From: Calliphora vicina
Lineage: Eukaryota > Arthropoda > Insecta > Diptera > Calliphoridae
Assembly: GCF_958450345.1 (NCBI RefSeq)
Contig: NW_027052581.1
Coordinates: forward strand, 62,001 to 126,000
Reading direction: 5' to 3'
Length of the DNA: 64,000 nt
The position numbers and the translations under genes were made by a program. Position 1 is the first letter of the stretch; every line of letters begins with the position of its first letter. Positions 13,524-26,870 of this stretch are shown here, in pieces. The notes beneath the pieces were generated by a model. The model was not told where the DNA came from, ran no database searches, and saw only the letters and a program-made list of their open reading frames with translations.

Positions 13524-14760
13524 ATTTTTTTATATTTGGATGACATGAGATTGTAGCTTTCTAACAAGGTATAACTTATGAAGCTAGAATAAATAGTACC
13601 CGATATATATGCGGGTATATCGGACATTTTTCAAAAAATGTCCCAAAATTACCCCAGTTTTTAACGACTTCATATAAATCGCAATTTTAAAAGGCCCTAA
13701 AGAGCTAGGAAGCTACATTTTTTTATATTTGGATGGCATGAGATTGTAGCTTTCTAACAAGGTATAACTTATGTAGCTAGCATAAATAGTACCCGATATA
13801 TATGCGGGTATATCGGACATTTTTCAAAAAATGTCCCAAAATTACCCCAGTTTTTAACGACTTCATATAAATCGCAATTATAAAGGCCCCTAAAGAGCTA
13901 GGAAGCTAAATTTTTTTATATTTGGATGGCATGAGATTGTAGCTTTCTAACAAGGTATAACTTATGTAGCTAGCATAAATAGTACCCGATATATATGCGG
14001 GCATATCGGACATTTTTCGAAAAATGTCCCAAAATTACCCAAGTTTTTAACGACTTCATATAAATCGCAATTTTAAAAGGCCCTAAAGAGCTAGGAAGCT
14101 AAATTTTTTTATATTTGGATGACATGAGATTGTAGCTTTCTAACAAGGTATAACTTATGTAGCTAGCATAAATAGTACCCGATATATATGCGGGTATATC
14201 GGACATTTTTCAAAAAATGTCCCAAAATTACCCCAGTTTTTAACGACTTCATATAAATCGCAATTTTAAAAGGCCCTAAAGAGCTAGGAAGCTAAATTTT
14301 TTTATATTTGGATGGCATGAGATTGTAGCTTTCTAACAAGGTATAACTTATGTAGCTAGCATAAATAGTACCCGATATATATGCGGGTATATCGGACATT
14401 TTTCAAAAAATGTCCCAAAATTACCCCAGTTTTTAACGACTTCATATAAATCGCAATTTTAAAAGGCCCTAAAGAGCTAGGAAGCTAAATTTTTTTATAT
14501 TTGGATGGCATGAGATTGTAGCTTTCTAACAAGGTATAACTTATGTAGCTAGCATAAATAGTACCCGATATATATGCGGGTATATCGGACATTTTTCAAA
14601 AAATGTCCCAAAATTACCCCAGTTTTTAACGACTTCATATAAATCGCAATTTTAAAAGGCCCTAAAGAGCTAGGAAGCTAAATTTTTTTATATTTGGATG
14701 GCATGAGATTGTAGCTTTCTAACAAGGTATAACTTATGTAGCTAGCATAAATAGTACCCG
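13021..14760 (+). repeat. Nine-monomer block copied from about 4.72-6.46 kb
   Basis: The unusual 'atgAagctagAata' at 13581 is otherwise seen only at 5280, and the acccAtg at 13076 pairs with 4775; both pairs are 8301 bp apart (43 monomers plus 2). The order of variant monomers matches from about 4720/13021 to about 6460/14760 and then fails. The region between was later expanded by the 17-monomer duplication. Confidence 0.75.
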
Positions 14761-17700
14761 ATATATATGCGGGCATATCGGACATTTTTCGAAAAATGTC
14801 CCAAAATTACCCATGTTTTTAACGACTTCATATAAATCGCAATTCTAAAGGCCCCTAAAGAGCTAGGAAGCTAAATTTTTTTTATATTTGGATGACATGA
14901 GATTGTAGCTTTCTAACAAGGTATAACTTATGTAGCTAGCATAAATAGTACCCGATATATATGCGGGTATATCGGACATTTTTCAAAAAATGTCCCAAAA
15001 TTACCCCAGTTTTTAACGACTTCATATAAATCGCAATTATAAAGGCCCCTAAAGAGCTAGGAAGCTACATTTTTTTATATTTGGATGGCATGAGATTGTA
15101 GCTTTCTAACAAGGTATAACTTATGTAGCTAGCATAAATAGTACCCGATATATATGCGGGTATATCGGACATTTTTCAAAAAATGTCCCAAAATTACCCC
15201 AGTTTTTAACGACTTCATATAAATCGCAATTTTAAAAGGCCCTAAAGAGCTAGGAAGCTAAATTTTTTTATATTTGGATGACATGAGATTGTAGCTTTCT
15301 AACAAGGTATAACTTATGTAGCTAGAATAAATAGTACCCGATATATATGCGGGTATATCGGACATTTTTCAAAAAATGTCCCAAAATTACCCCAGTTTTT
15401 AACGACTTCATATAAATCGCAATTTTAAAAGGCCCTAAAGAGCTAGGAAGCTACATTTTTTTATATTTGGATGGCATGAGATTGTAGCTTTCTAACAAGG
15501 TATAACTTATGTAGCTAGCATAAATAGTACCCGATATATATGCGGGTATATCGGACATTTTTCAAAAAATGTCCCAAAATTACCCCAGTTTTTAACGACT
15601 TCATATAAATCGCAATTATAAAGGCCCCTAAAGAGCTAGGAAGCTAAATTTTTTTATATTTGGATGGCATGAGATTGTAGCTTTCTAACAAGGTATAACT
15701 TATGTAGCTAGCATAAATAGTACCCGATATATATGCGGGCATATCGGACATTTTTCGAAAAATGTCCCAAAATTACCCAAGTTTTTAACGACTTCATATA
15801 AATCGCAATTTTAAAAGGCCCTAAAGAGCTAGGAAGCTAAATTTTTTTATATTTGGATGACATGAGATTGTAGCTTTCTAACAAGGTATAACTTATGTAG
15901 CTAGCATAAATAGTACCCGATATATATGCGGGTATATCGGACATTTTTCAAAAAATGTCCCAAAATTACCCCAGTTTTTAACGACTTCATATAAATCGCA
16001 ATTATAAAGGCCCCTAAAGAGCTAGGAAGCTAAATTTTTTTATATTTGGATGGCATGAGATTGTAGCTTTCTAACAAGGTATAACTTATGTAGCTAGCAT
16101 AAATAGTACCCGATATATATGCGGGCATATCGGACATTTTTCGAAAAATGTCCCAAAATTACCCATGTTTTTAACGACTTCATATAAATCGCAATTCTAA
16201 AGGCCCCTAAAGAGCTAGGAAGCTAAATTTTTTTTATATTTGGATGACATGAGATTGTAGCTTTCTAACAAGGTATAACTTATGTAGCTAGCATAAATAG
16301 TACCCGATATATATGCGGGTATATCGGACATTTTTCAAAAAATGTCCCAAAATTACCCCAGTTTTTAACGACTTCATATAAATCGCAATTATAAAGGCCC
16401 CTAAAGAGCTAGGAAGCTACATTTTTTTATATTTGGATGGCATGAGATTGTAGCTTTCTAACAAGGTATAACTTATGTAGCTAGCATAAATAGTACCCGA
16501 TATATATGCGGGTATATCGGACATTTTTCAAAAAATGTCCCAAAATTACCCCAGTTTTTAACGACTTCATATAAATCGCAATTTTAAAAGGCCCTAAAGA
16601 GCTAGGAAGCTAAATTTTTTTATATTTGGATGACATGAGATTGTAGCTTTCTAACAAGGTATAACTTATGTAGCTAGAATAAATAGTACCCGATATATAT
16701 GCGGGTATATCGGACATTTTTCAAAAAATGTCCCAAAATTACCCCAGTTTTTAACGACTTCATATAAATCGCAATTTTAAAAGGCCCTAAAGAGCTAGGA
16801 AGCTACATTTTTTTATATTTGGATGGCATGAGATTGTAGCTTTCTAACAAGGTATAACTTATGTAGCTAGCATAAATAGTACCCGATATATATGCGGGTA
16901 TATCGGACATTTTTCAAAAAATGTCCCAAAATTACCCCAGTTTTTAACGACTTCATATAAATCGCAATTATAAAGGCCCCTAAAGAGCTAGGAAGCTAAA
17001 TTTTTTTATATTTGGATGGCATGAGATTGTAGCTTTCTAACAAGGTATAACTTATGTAGCTAGCATAAATAGTACCCGATATATATGCGGGCATATCGGA
17101 CATTTTTCGAAAAATGTCCCAAAATTACCCAAGTTTTTAACGACTTCATATAAATCGCAATTTTAAAAGGCCCTAAAGAGCTAGGAAGCTAAATTTTTTT
17201 ATATTTGGATGACATGAGATTGTAGCTTTCTAACAAGGTATAACTTATGTAGCTAGCATAAATAGTACCGATATATATGCGGGTATATCGGACATTTTTC
17301 AAAAAATGTCCCAAAATTACCCCAGTTTTTAACGACTTCATATAAATCGCAATTTTAAAAGGCCCTAAAGAGCTAGGAAGCTAAATTTTTTTATATTTGG
17401 ATGGCATGAGATTGTAGCTTTCTAACAAGGTATAACTTATGTAGCTAGCATAAATAGTACCCGATATATATGCGGGTATATCGGACATTTTTCAAAAAAT
17501 TTCCCAAAATTACCCCAGTTTTTAACGACTTCATATAAATCGCAATTATAAAGGCCCCTAAAGAGCTAGGAAGCTAAATTTTTTTATATTTGGATGACAT
17601 GAGATTGTAGCTTTCTAACAAGGTATAACTTATGTAGCTACAATAAATAGTACCCGATATATATGCGGGCATATCGGACATTTTTCGAAAAATGTCCCAA

Positions 17701-17829
17701 AATTACCCCATTTTTTAACGACTTCATATAAATCGCAATTTTAAAAGGCCCTAAAGAGCTAGGAAGCTAAGTTTTTTTATATTTGGATGACATGAGATTG
17801 TAGCTTTCTAACAAGGTATAACTTATGTA

Positions 17830-18480
17830 GCTAGCGTAAATAGTACCCGATATATATGCGAGTATATCTAGGAAGCTAAATTTTTTTATATTTGGATGGC
17901 ATGAGATTGTAGCTTTCTAACAAAGTATAACTTATGTAGCTAGCATAAATAGTACCCGATATATATGCGGGTATATCGGACATTTTTCAAAAAATGTCCT
18001 AAAATTACCCCAGTTTTTAACGACTTCATATAAATCGCAATTTTAAAAGGCCCTAAAGAGCTAGGAAGCTAAATTTTTTTATATTTGGATGGCATGAGAT
18101 TGTAGCTTTCTAACAAAGTATAACTTAAGTAGCTAGCGTAAATAGTACCCGATATGTACGCGGGTATATCGGACATTTTTCGAAAAATGTCCCAAAATTA
18201 CCCCAGTTTTTAACGACTTCATATAAATCTCAATTTTAAAAGGCCCTAAAGAGCTAGGAAGCTAAATTTTTTTATATTTGGATGGCATGAGATTGTAGCT
18301 TTCTAACAAAGTATAACTTAAGTAGCTAGCATAAATAGTACCCGATATATATGCGGGTATATCGGACATTTTTCGAAAAATGTCCCAAAATTACCCAAGT
18401 TTTTAACGACTTCATATAAATCGCAATTATAAAGGCCCCTAAAGAGCTAGGAAGCTAAATTATTTTATATTTGGATGGCA
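17830..18480 (+). repeat. Diverged satellite patch with truncation junction at 17868/17869
   Basis: At 17868 the text 'gcgAgtatatc' jumps to 'taggaagct', dropping about 90 bases of the unit. The next monomers carry changes that are rare or absent elsewhere: tagcGtaaa, aacaaAgtataa, cttaAgtag, gatatGtaCgcggg, aaatcTcaa and gtccTaaaa. This patch also has gggTata together with the tcGaaaaa palindrome (near 18167 and 18358), a combination almost absent from the rest of the array. It looks like older, less homogenised monomers between two recently amplified domains. Confidence 0.8.
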
Positions 18481-20652
18481 TGAGATTGTAGCTTTCTAAC
18501 AAGGTATAACTTATGTAGCTAGCATAAATAGTACCCGATATATATGCGGGTATATCGGACATTTTTCAAAAAATGTCCCAAAATTACCCCAGTTTTTAAC
18601 GACTTCATATAAATCGCAATTATAAAGGCCCCTAAAGAGCTAGGAAGCTAAATTTTTTTATATTTGGATGGCATGAGATTGTAGCTTTCTAACAAGGTAT
18701 AACTTATGTAGCTAGCATAAACAGTACCCGATATATATGCGGGCATATCGGACATTTTTCGAAAAATGTCCCAAAATTACCCAAGTTTTTAACGACTTAA
18801 TATAAATCGCAATTCTAAAGGCCCCTAAAGAGCTAGGAAGCTAAATTTTTTTATATTTGGATGGCATGAGATTGTAGCTTTCTAACAAGGTATAACTTAT
18901 GTAGCTAGCATAAATAGTACCCGATATATATGCGGGTATATCGGACATTTTTCAAAAAATGTCCCAAAATTACCCCAGTTTTTAACGACTTCATATAAAT
19001 CGCAATTTTAAAAGGCCCTAAAGAGCTAGGAAGCTAAATTTTTTTATATTTGGATGACATGAGATTGTAGCTTTCTAACAAGGTATAACTTATGTAGCTA
19101 GCATAAATAGTACCCGATATATATGCGGGTATATCGGACATTTTTCAAAAAATGTCCCAAAATTACCCCAGTTTTTAAAGACTTCATATAAATCGCAATT
19201 TTAAAAGGCCCTAAAGAGCTAGGAAGCTAAATTTTTTATATTTGGATGGCATGAGATTGTAGCTTTCTAACAAGGTATAACTTATGTAGCTAGCATAAAT
19301 AGTACCCGATATATATGCGGGTATATCGGACATTTTTCAAAAAATGTCCCAAAATTACCCCAGTTTTTAACGACTTCATATAAATCGCAATTATAAAGGC
19401 CCCTAAAGAGCTAGGAAGCTAAATTTTTTTATATTTGGATGGCATGAGATTGTAGCTTTCTAACAAGGTATAACTTATGTAGCTAGCATAAATAGTACCC
19501 GATATATATGCGGGCATATCGGACATTTTTCGAAAAATGTCCCAAAATTACCCAAGTTTTTAACGACTTCATATAAATCGCAATTCTAAAGGCCCCTAAA
19601 GAGCTAGGAAGCTAAATTTTTTTATATTTGGATGGCATGAGATTGTAGCTTTCTAACAAGGTATAACTTATGTAGCTAGCATAAATAGTACCCGATATAT
19701 ATGCGGGCATATCGGACATTTTTCGAAAAATGTCCCAAAATTACCCCAGTTTTTAACGACTTCATATAAATCGCAATTATAAAGGCCCCTAAAGAGCTAG
19801 GAAGCTAAATTTATATTTGGATGGCATGAGATTGTAGCTTTCTAACAAGGTATAACTTATGTAGCTAGCATAAATAGTACCCGATATATATGCGGGTATA
19901 TCGGACATTTTTCAAAAAATGTCCCAAAATTACCCCAGTTTTTAACGACTTCATATAAATCGCAATTATAAAGGCCCCTAAAGAGCTAGGAAGCTAAATT
20001 TTTTTATATTTGGATGGCATGAGATTGTAGCTTTCTAACAAGGTATAACTTATGTAGCTAGCATAAATAGTACCCGATATATATGCGGGCATATCGGACA
20101 TTTTTCGAAAAATGTCCCAAAATTACCCAAGTTTTTAACGACTTCATATAAATCGCAATTCTAAAGGCCCCTAAAGAGCTAGGAAGCTAAATTTTTTTAT
20201 ATTTGGATGGCATGAGATTGTAGCTTTCTAACAAGGTATAACTTATGTAGCTAGCATAAATAGTACCCGATATATATGCGGGCATATCGGACATTTTTCG
20301 AAAAATGTCCCAAAATTACCCCAGTTTTTAACGACTTCATATAAATCGCAATTATAAAGGCCCCTAAAGAGCTAGGAAGCTAAATTTTTTTATATTTGGA
20401 TGGCATGAGATTGTAGCTTTCTAACAAGGTATAACTTATGTAGCTAGCATAAATAGTACCCGATATATATGCGGGCATATCGGACATTTTTCGAAAAATG
20501 TCCCAAAATTACCCCAGTTTTTAACGACTTCATATAAATCGCAATTATAAAGGCCCCTAAAGAGCTCGGAAGCTAAATTTTTTTATATTTGGATGGCATG
20601 AGATTGTAGCTTTCTAACAAGGTATAACTTATGTAGCTAGCATAAATAGTAG
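18330..20652 (+). repeat. 12-monomer tandem duplication, copy 1 (2323 bp)
   Basis: Private markers recur 2322-2324 bp further on: aaatTAtttta 18462/20785, tttttaaAgactt 19178/21500, the four-T deletion aaatttatattt 19807/22131, and gctCgg 20567/22891. The small difference in offset comes from one T tract that is a base shorter in this copy near 19230. The length equals 12 monomers plus 7, accounted for by a 12-base duplication at the join and by shortened T tracts. Confidence 0.82.
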
Positions 20653-22975
20653 CATAAATAGTACCCGATATATATGCGGGTATATCGGACATTTTTCGAA
20701 AAATGTCCCAAAATTACCCAAGTTTTTAACGACTTCATATAAATCGCAATTATAAAGGCCCCTAAAGAGCTAGGAAGCTAAATTATTTTATATTTGGATG
20801 GCATGAGATTGTAGCTTTCTAACAAGGTATAACTTATGTAGCTAGCATAAATAGTACCCGATATATATGCGGGTATATCGGACATTTTTCAAAAAATGTC
20901 CCAAAATTACCCCAGTTTTTAACGACTTCATATAAATCGCAATTATAAAGGCCCCTAAAGAGCTAGGAAGCTAAATTTTTTTATATTTGGATGGCATGAG
21001 ATTGTAGCTTTCTAACAAGGTATAACTTATGTAGCTAGCATAAACAGTACCCGATATATATGCGGGCATATCGGACATTTTTCGAAAAATGTCCCAAAAT
21101 TACCCAAGTTTTTAACGACTTAATATAAATCGCAATTCTAAAGGCCCCTAAAGAGCTAGGAAGCTAAATTTTTTTATATTTGGATGGCATGAGATTGTAG
21201 CTTTCTAACAAGGTATAACTTATGTAGCTAGCATAAATAGTACCCGATATATATGCGGGTATATCGGACATTTTTCAAAAAATGTCCCAAAATTACCCCA
21301 GTTTTTAACGACTTCATATAAATCGCAATTTTAAAAGGCCCTAAAGAGCTAGGAAGCTAAATTTTTTTATATTTGGATGACATGAGATTGTAGCTTTCTA
21401 ACAAGGTATAACTTATGTAGCTAGCATAAATAGTACCCGATATATATGCGGGTATATCGGACATTTTTCAAAAAATGTCCCAAAATTACCCCAGTTTTTA
21501 AAGACTTCATATAAATCGCAATTTTAAAAGGCCCTAAAGAGCTAGGAAGCTAAATTTTTTTATATTTGGATGGCATGAGATTGTAGCTTTCTAACAAGGT
21601 ATAACTTATGTAGCTAGCATAAATAGTACCCGATATATATGCGGGTATATCGGACATTTTTCAAAAAATGTCCCAAAATTACCCCAGTTTTTAACGACTT
21701 CATATAAATCGCAATTATAAAGGCCCCTAAAGAGCTAGGAAGCTAAATTTTTTTATATTTGGATGGCATGAGATTGTAGCTTTCTAACAAGGTATAACTT
21801 ATGTAGCTAGCATAAATAGTACCCGATATATATGCGGGCATATCGGACATTTTTCGAAAAATGTCCCAAAATTACCCAAGTTTTTAACGACTTCATATAA
21901 ATCGCAATTCTAAAGGCCCCTAAAGAGCTAGGAAGCTAAATTTTTTTATATTTGGATGGCATGAGATTGTAGCTTTCTAACAAGGTATAACTTATGTAGC
22001 TAGCATAAATAGTACCCGATATATATGCGGGCATATCGGACATTTTTCGAAAAATGTCCCAAAATTACCCCAGTTTTTAACGACTTCATATAAATCGCAA
22101 TTATAAAGGCCCCTAAAGAGCTAGGAAGCTAAATTTATATTTGGATGGCATGAGATTGTAGCTTTCTAACAAGGTATAACTTATGTAGCTAGCATAAATA
22201 GTACCCGATATATATGCGGGTATATCGGACATTTTTCAAAAAATGTCCCAAAATTACCCCAGTTTTTAACGACTTCATATAAATCGCAATTATAAAGGCC
22301 CCTAAAGAGCTAGGAAGCTAAATTTTTTTATATTTGGATGGCATGAGATTGTAGCTTTCTAACAAGGTATAACTTATGTAGCTAGCATAAATAGTACCCG
22401 ATATATATGCGGGCATATCGGACATTTTTCGAAAAATGTCCCAAAATTACCCAAGTTTTTAACGACTTCATATAAATCGCAATTCTAAAGGCCCCTAAAG
22501 AGCTAGGAAGCTAAATTTTTTTATATTTGGATGGCATGAGATTGTAGCTTTCTAACAAGGTATAACTTATGTAGCTAGCATAAATAGTACCCGATATATA
22601 TGCGGGCATATCGGACATTTTTCGAAAAATGTCCCAAAATTACCCCAGTTTTTAACGACTTCATATAAATCGCAATTATAAAGGCCCCTAAAGAGCTAGG
22701 AAGCTAAATTTTTTTATATTTGGATGGCATGAGATTGTAGCTTTCTAACAAGGTATAACTTATGTAGCTAGCATAAATAGTACCCGATATATATGCGGGC
22801 ATATCGGACATTTTTCGAAAAATGTCCCAAAATTACCCCAGTTTTTAACGACTTCATATAAATCGCAATTATAAAGGCCCCTAAAGAGCTCGGAAGCTAA
22901 ATTTTTTTATATTTGGATGGCATGAGATTGTAGCTTTCTAACAAGGTATAACTTATGTAGCTAGCATAAATAGTA
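20653..22975 (+). repeat. 12-monomer tandem duplication, copy 2 (2323 bp)
   Basis: Second copy of 18330-20652. The join is visible as a 12-base direct repeat near 20641-20660, where tagcataaatag is written twice, so the crossover was slightly out of register. The match in marker order runs to about 22.97 kb. Confidence 0.8.
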
Positions 22976-24377
22976 CCCGATATATATGCGGGCATATCGG
23001 ACATTTTTCGAAAAATGTCCCAAAATTACCCAAGTTTTTAACGACTTCATATAAATCGCAATTCTAAAGGCCCCTAAAGAGCTAGGAAACTAAATTTTTT
23101 TTATATTTGGATGACATGAGATTGTAGCTTTCTAACAAGGTATAACTTATGTAGCTAGCATAAATAGTACCCGATATATATGCGGGTATATCGGACATTT
23201 TTCAAAAAATGTCCCAAAATTACCCCAGTTTTTAACGACTTCATATAAATCGCAATTTTAAAAGGCCCTAAAGAGCTAGGAAGCTAAATTTTTTTATATT
23301 TGGATGACATGAGATTGTAGCTTTCTAACAAGGTATAACTTATGTAGCTAGCATAAATAGTACCCGATATATATGCGGGTATATCGGACATTTTTCAAAA
23401 AATGTCTCAAAATTACCCCAGTTTTTAACGACTTCATATAAATCGCAATTTTAAAAGGCCCTAAAGAGCTAGGAAGCTAAATTTTTTTATATTTGGATGA
23501 CATGAGATTGTAGCTTTCTAACAAGGTATAACTTATGTAGCTAGCATAAATAGTACCCGATATATATGCGGGTATATCGGACATTTTTCAAAAAATGTCC
23601 CAAAATTACCCCAGTTTTTAACGACTTCATATAAATCGCAATTTTAAAAGGCCCTAAAGAGCTAGGAAGCTAAATTTTTTTATATTTGGATGGCATGAGA
23701 TTGTAGCTTTCTAACAAGGTATAACTTATGTAGCTAGCATAAATAGTACCCGATATATATGCGGGTATATCGGACATTTTTCAAAAAATGTCCCAAAATT
23801 ACCCCAGTTTTTAACGACTTCATATAAATCGCAATTTTAAAAGGCCCTAAAGAGCTAGGAAGCTAAATTTTTTTATATTTGGATGACATGAGATTGTAGC
23901 TTTCTAACAAGGTATAACTTATGTAGCTAGCATAAATAGTACCCGATATATATGCGGGTATATCGGACATTTTTCAAAAAATGTCCCAAAATTACCCCAG
24001 TTTTTAACGACTTCATATAAATCGCAATTTTAAAAGGCCCTAAAGAGCTAGGAAGCTAAATTTTTTTATATTTGGATGGCATGAGATTGTAGCTTTCTAA
24101 CAAGGTATAACTTATGTAGCTAGCATAAATAGTACCCGATATATATGCGGGCATATCGGACATTTTTCGAAAAATGTCCCAAAATTACCCAAGTTTTTAA
24201 CGACTTCATATAAATCCCAATTCTAAAGGCCCCTAAAGAGCTAGGAAGCTAAATTTTTTTATATTTGGATGGCATGAGATTGTAGCTTTCTAACAAGGTA
24301 TAACTTATGTAGCTAGCATAAATAGTACCCGATATATATGCGGGCATATCGGACATTTTTCGAAAAATGTCCCAAAA
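21362..24377 (+). repeat. 3016-bp tandem duplication, copy 1
   Basis: Markers repeat exactly 3016 bp further on: aaatttatattt 22131/25147, gctCgg 22891/25907, ggaaActaaa 23089/26105, and gtcTc 23407/26423. The block ends in a truncated monomer at 24377, where gtcccaaaat runs directly into ttttttatatttggatgac. It overlaps copy 2 of the preceding 2323-bp duplication, so it arose after that event. Confidence 0.85.
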
Positions 24378-26870
24378 TTTTTTTATATTTGGATGACATG
24401 AGATTGTAGCTTTCTAACAAGGTATAACTTATGTAGCTAGCATAAATAGTACCCGATATATATGCGGGTATATCGGACATTTTTCAAAAAATGTCCCAAA
24501 ATTACCCCAGTTTTTAAAGACTTCATATAAATCGCAATTTTAAAAGGCCCTAAAGAGCTAGGAAGCTAAATTTTTTTATATTTGGATGGCATGAGATTGT
24601 AGCTTTCTAACAAGGTATAACTTATGTAGCTAGCATAAATAGTACCCGATATATATGCGGGTATATCGGACATTTTTCAAAAAATGTCCCAAAATTACCC
24701 CAGTTTTTAACGACTTCATATAAATCGCAATTATAAAGGCCCCTAAAGAGCTAGGAAGCTAAATTTTTTTATATTTGGATGGCATGAGATTGTAGCTTTC
24801 TAACAAGGTATAACTTATGTAGCTAGCATAAATAGTACCCGATATATATGCGGGCATATCGGACATTTTTCGAAAAATGTCCCAAAATTACCCAAGTTTT
24901 TAACGACTTCATATAAATCGCAATTCTAAAGGCCCCTAAAGAGCTAGGAAGCTAAATTTTTTTATATTTGGATGGCATGAGATTGTAGCTTTCTAACAAG
25001 GTATAACTTATGTAGCTAGCATAAATAGTACCCGATATATATGCGGGCATATCGGACATTTTTCGAAAAATGTCCCAAAATTACCCCAGTTTTTAACGAC
25101 TTCATATAAATCGCAATTATAAAGGCCCCTAAAGAGCTAGGAAGCTAAATTTATATTTGGATGGCATGAGATTGTAGCTTTCTAACAAGGTATAACTTAT
25201 GTAGCTAGCATAAATAGTACCCGATATATATGCGGGTATATCGGACATTTTTCAAAAAATGTCCCAAAATTACCCCAGTTTTTAACGACTTCATATAAAT
25301 CGCAATTATAAAGGCCCCTAAAGAGCTAGGAAGCTAAATTTTTTTATATTTGGATGGCATGAGATTGTAGCTTTCTAACAAGGTATAACTTATGTAGCTA
25401 GCATAAATAGTACCCGATATATATGCGGGCATATCGGACATTTTTCGAAAAATGTCCCAAAATTACCCAAGTTTTTAACGACTTCATATAAATCGCAATT
25501 CTAAAGGCCCCTAAAGAGCTAGGAAGCTAAATTTTTTTATATTTGGATGGCATGAGATTGTAGCTTTCTAACAAGGTATAACTTATGTAGCTAGCATAAA
25601 TGGTACCCGATATATATGCGGGCATATCGGACATTTTTCGAAAAATGTCCCAAAATTACCCCAGTTTTTAACGACTTCATATAAATCGCAATTATAAAGG
25701 CCCCTAAAGAGCTAGGAAGCTAAATTTTTTTATATTTGGATGGCATGAGATTGTAGCTTTCTAACAAGGTATAACTTATGTAGCTAGCATAAATAGTACC
25801 CGATATATATGCGGGCATATCGGACATTTTTCGAAAAATGTCCCAAAATTACCCCAGTTTTTAACGACTTCATATAAATCGCAATTATAAAGGCCCCTAA
25901 AGAGCTCGGAAGCTAAATTTTTTTATATTTGGATGGCATGAGATTGTAGCTTTCTAACAAGGTATAACTTATGTAGCTAGCATAAATAGTACCCGATATA
26001 TATGCGGGCATATCGGACATTTTTCGAAAAATGTCCCAAAATTACCCAAGTTTTTAACGACTTCATATAAATCGCAATTCTAAAGGCCCCTAAAGAGCTA
26101 GGAAACTAAATTTTTTTTATATTTGGATGACATGAGATTGTAGCTTTCTAACAAGGTATAACTTATGTAGCTAGCATAAATAGTACCCGATATATATGCG
26201 GGTATATCGGACATTTTTCAAAAAATGTCCCAAAATTACCCCAGTTTTTAACGACTTCATATAAATCGCAATTTTAAAAGGCCCTAAAGAGCTAGGAAGC
26301 TAAATTTTTTTATATTTGGATGACATGAGATTGTAGCTTTCTAACAAGGTATAACTTATGTAGCTAGCATAAATAGTACCCGATATATATGCGGGTATAT
26401 CGGACATTTTTCAAAAAATGTCTCAAAATTACCCCAGTTTTTAACGACTTCATATAAATCGCAATTTTAAAAGGCCCTAAAGAGCTAGGAAGCTAAATTT
26501 TTTTATATTTGGATGACATGAGATTGTAGCTTTCTAACAAGGTATAACTTATGTAGCTAGCATAAATAGTACCCGATATATATGCGGGTATATCGGACAT
26601 TTTTCAAAAAATGTCCCAAAATTACCCCAGTTTTTAACGACTTCATATAAATCGCAATTTTAAAAGGCCCTAAAGAGCTAGGAAGCTAAATTTTTTTATA
26701 TTTGGATGGCATGAGATTGTAGCTTTCTAACAAGGTATAACTTATGTAGCTAGCATAAATAGTACCCGATATATATGCGGGTATATCGGACATTTTTCAA
26801 AAAATGTCCCAAAATTACCCCAGTTTTTAACGACTTCATATAAATCGCAATTTTAAAAGGCCCTAAAGAG
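24378..26870 (+). repeat. 3016-bp tandem duplication, copy 2 (recognisable part)
   Basis: This begins at the out-of-register join at 24377 and follows the sequence from 21362 onward. Near 26.87 kb the match slips, because copy 1 has a ggatGac monomer and this copy has ggatGgc. It resumes two monomers later, with the atcCcaatt marker at 24216 pairing with 27619 at offset 3403. Two monomers were therefore gained here after the duplication. Confidence 0.8.

Larger units (their letters stand above)
4720..17868 (+). repeat. Higher-order repeat region built on an acccAtg-led module
   Basis: The rare variant acccAtg (the T at 4775, 6899, 9794, 13076, 14814 and 16166) opens a recurring series: an eight-T, ggatGac monomer; a gctaCattt monomer; usually a ggatGac monomer with ctagAata; another gctaCattt monomer; a caattAT monomer; and an acccAag monomer with caattTT. 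After 9794 the first two of these monomers occur twice before ctagAata is reached. Spacings between these T positions are 2124, 2895, 3282, 1738 and 1352 bp, that is 11, 15, 17, 9 and 7 monomers within a base or two. Two further acccAtg monomers at 9408 and 12690 are not followed by the same series. The module has variable length, as expected if it grows and shrinks by in-register unequal exchange. Confidence 0.85.
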
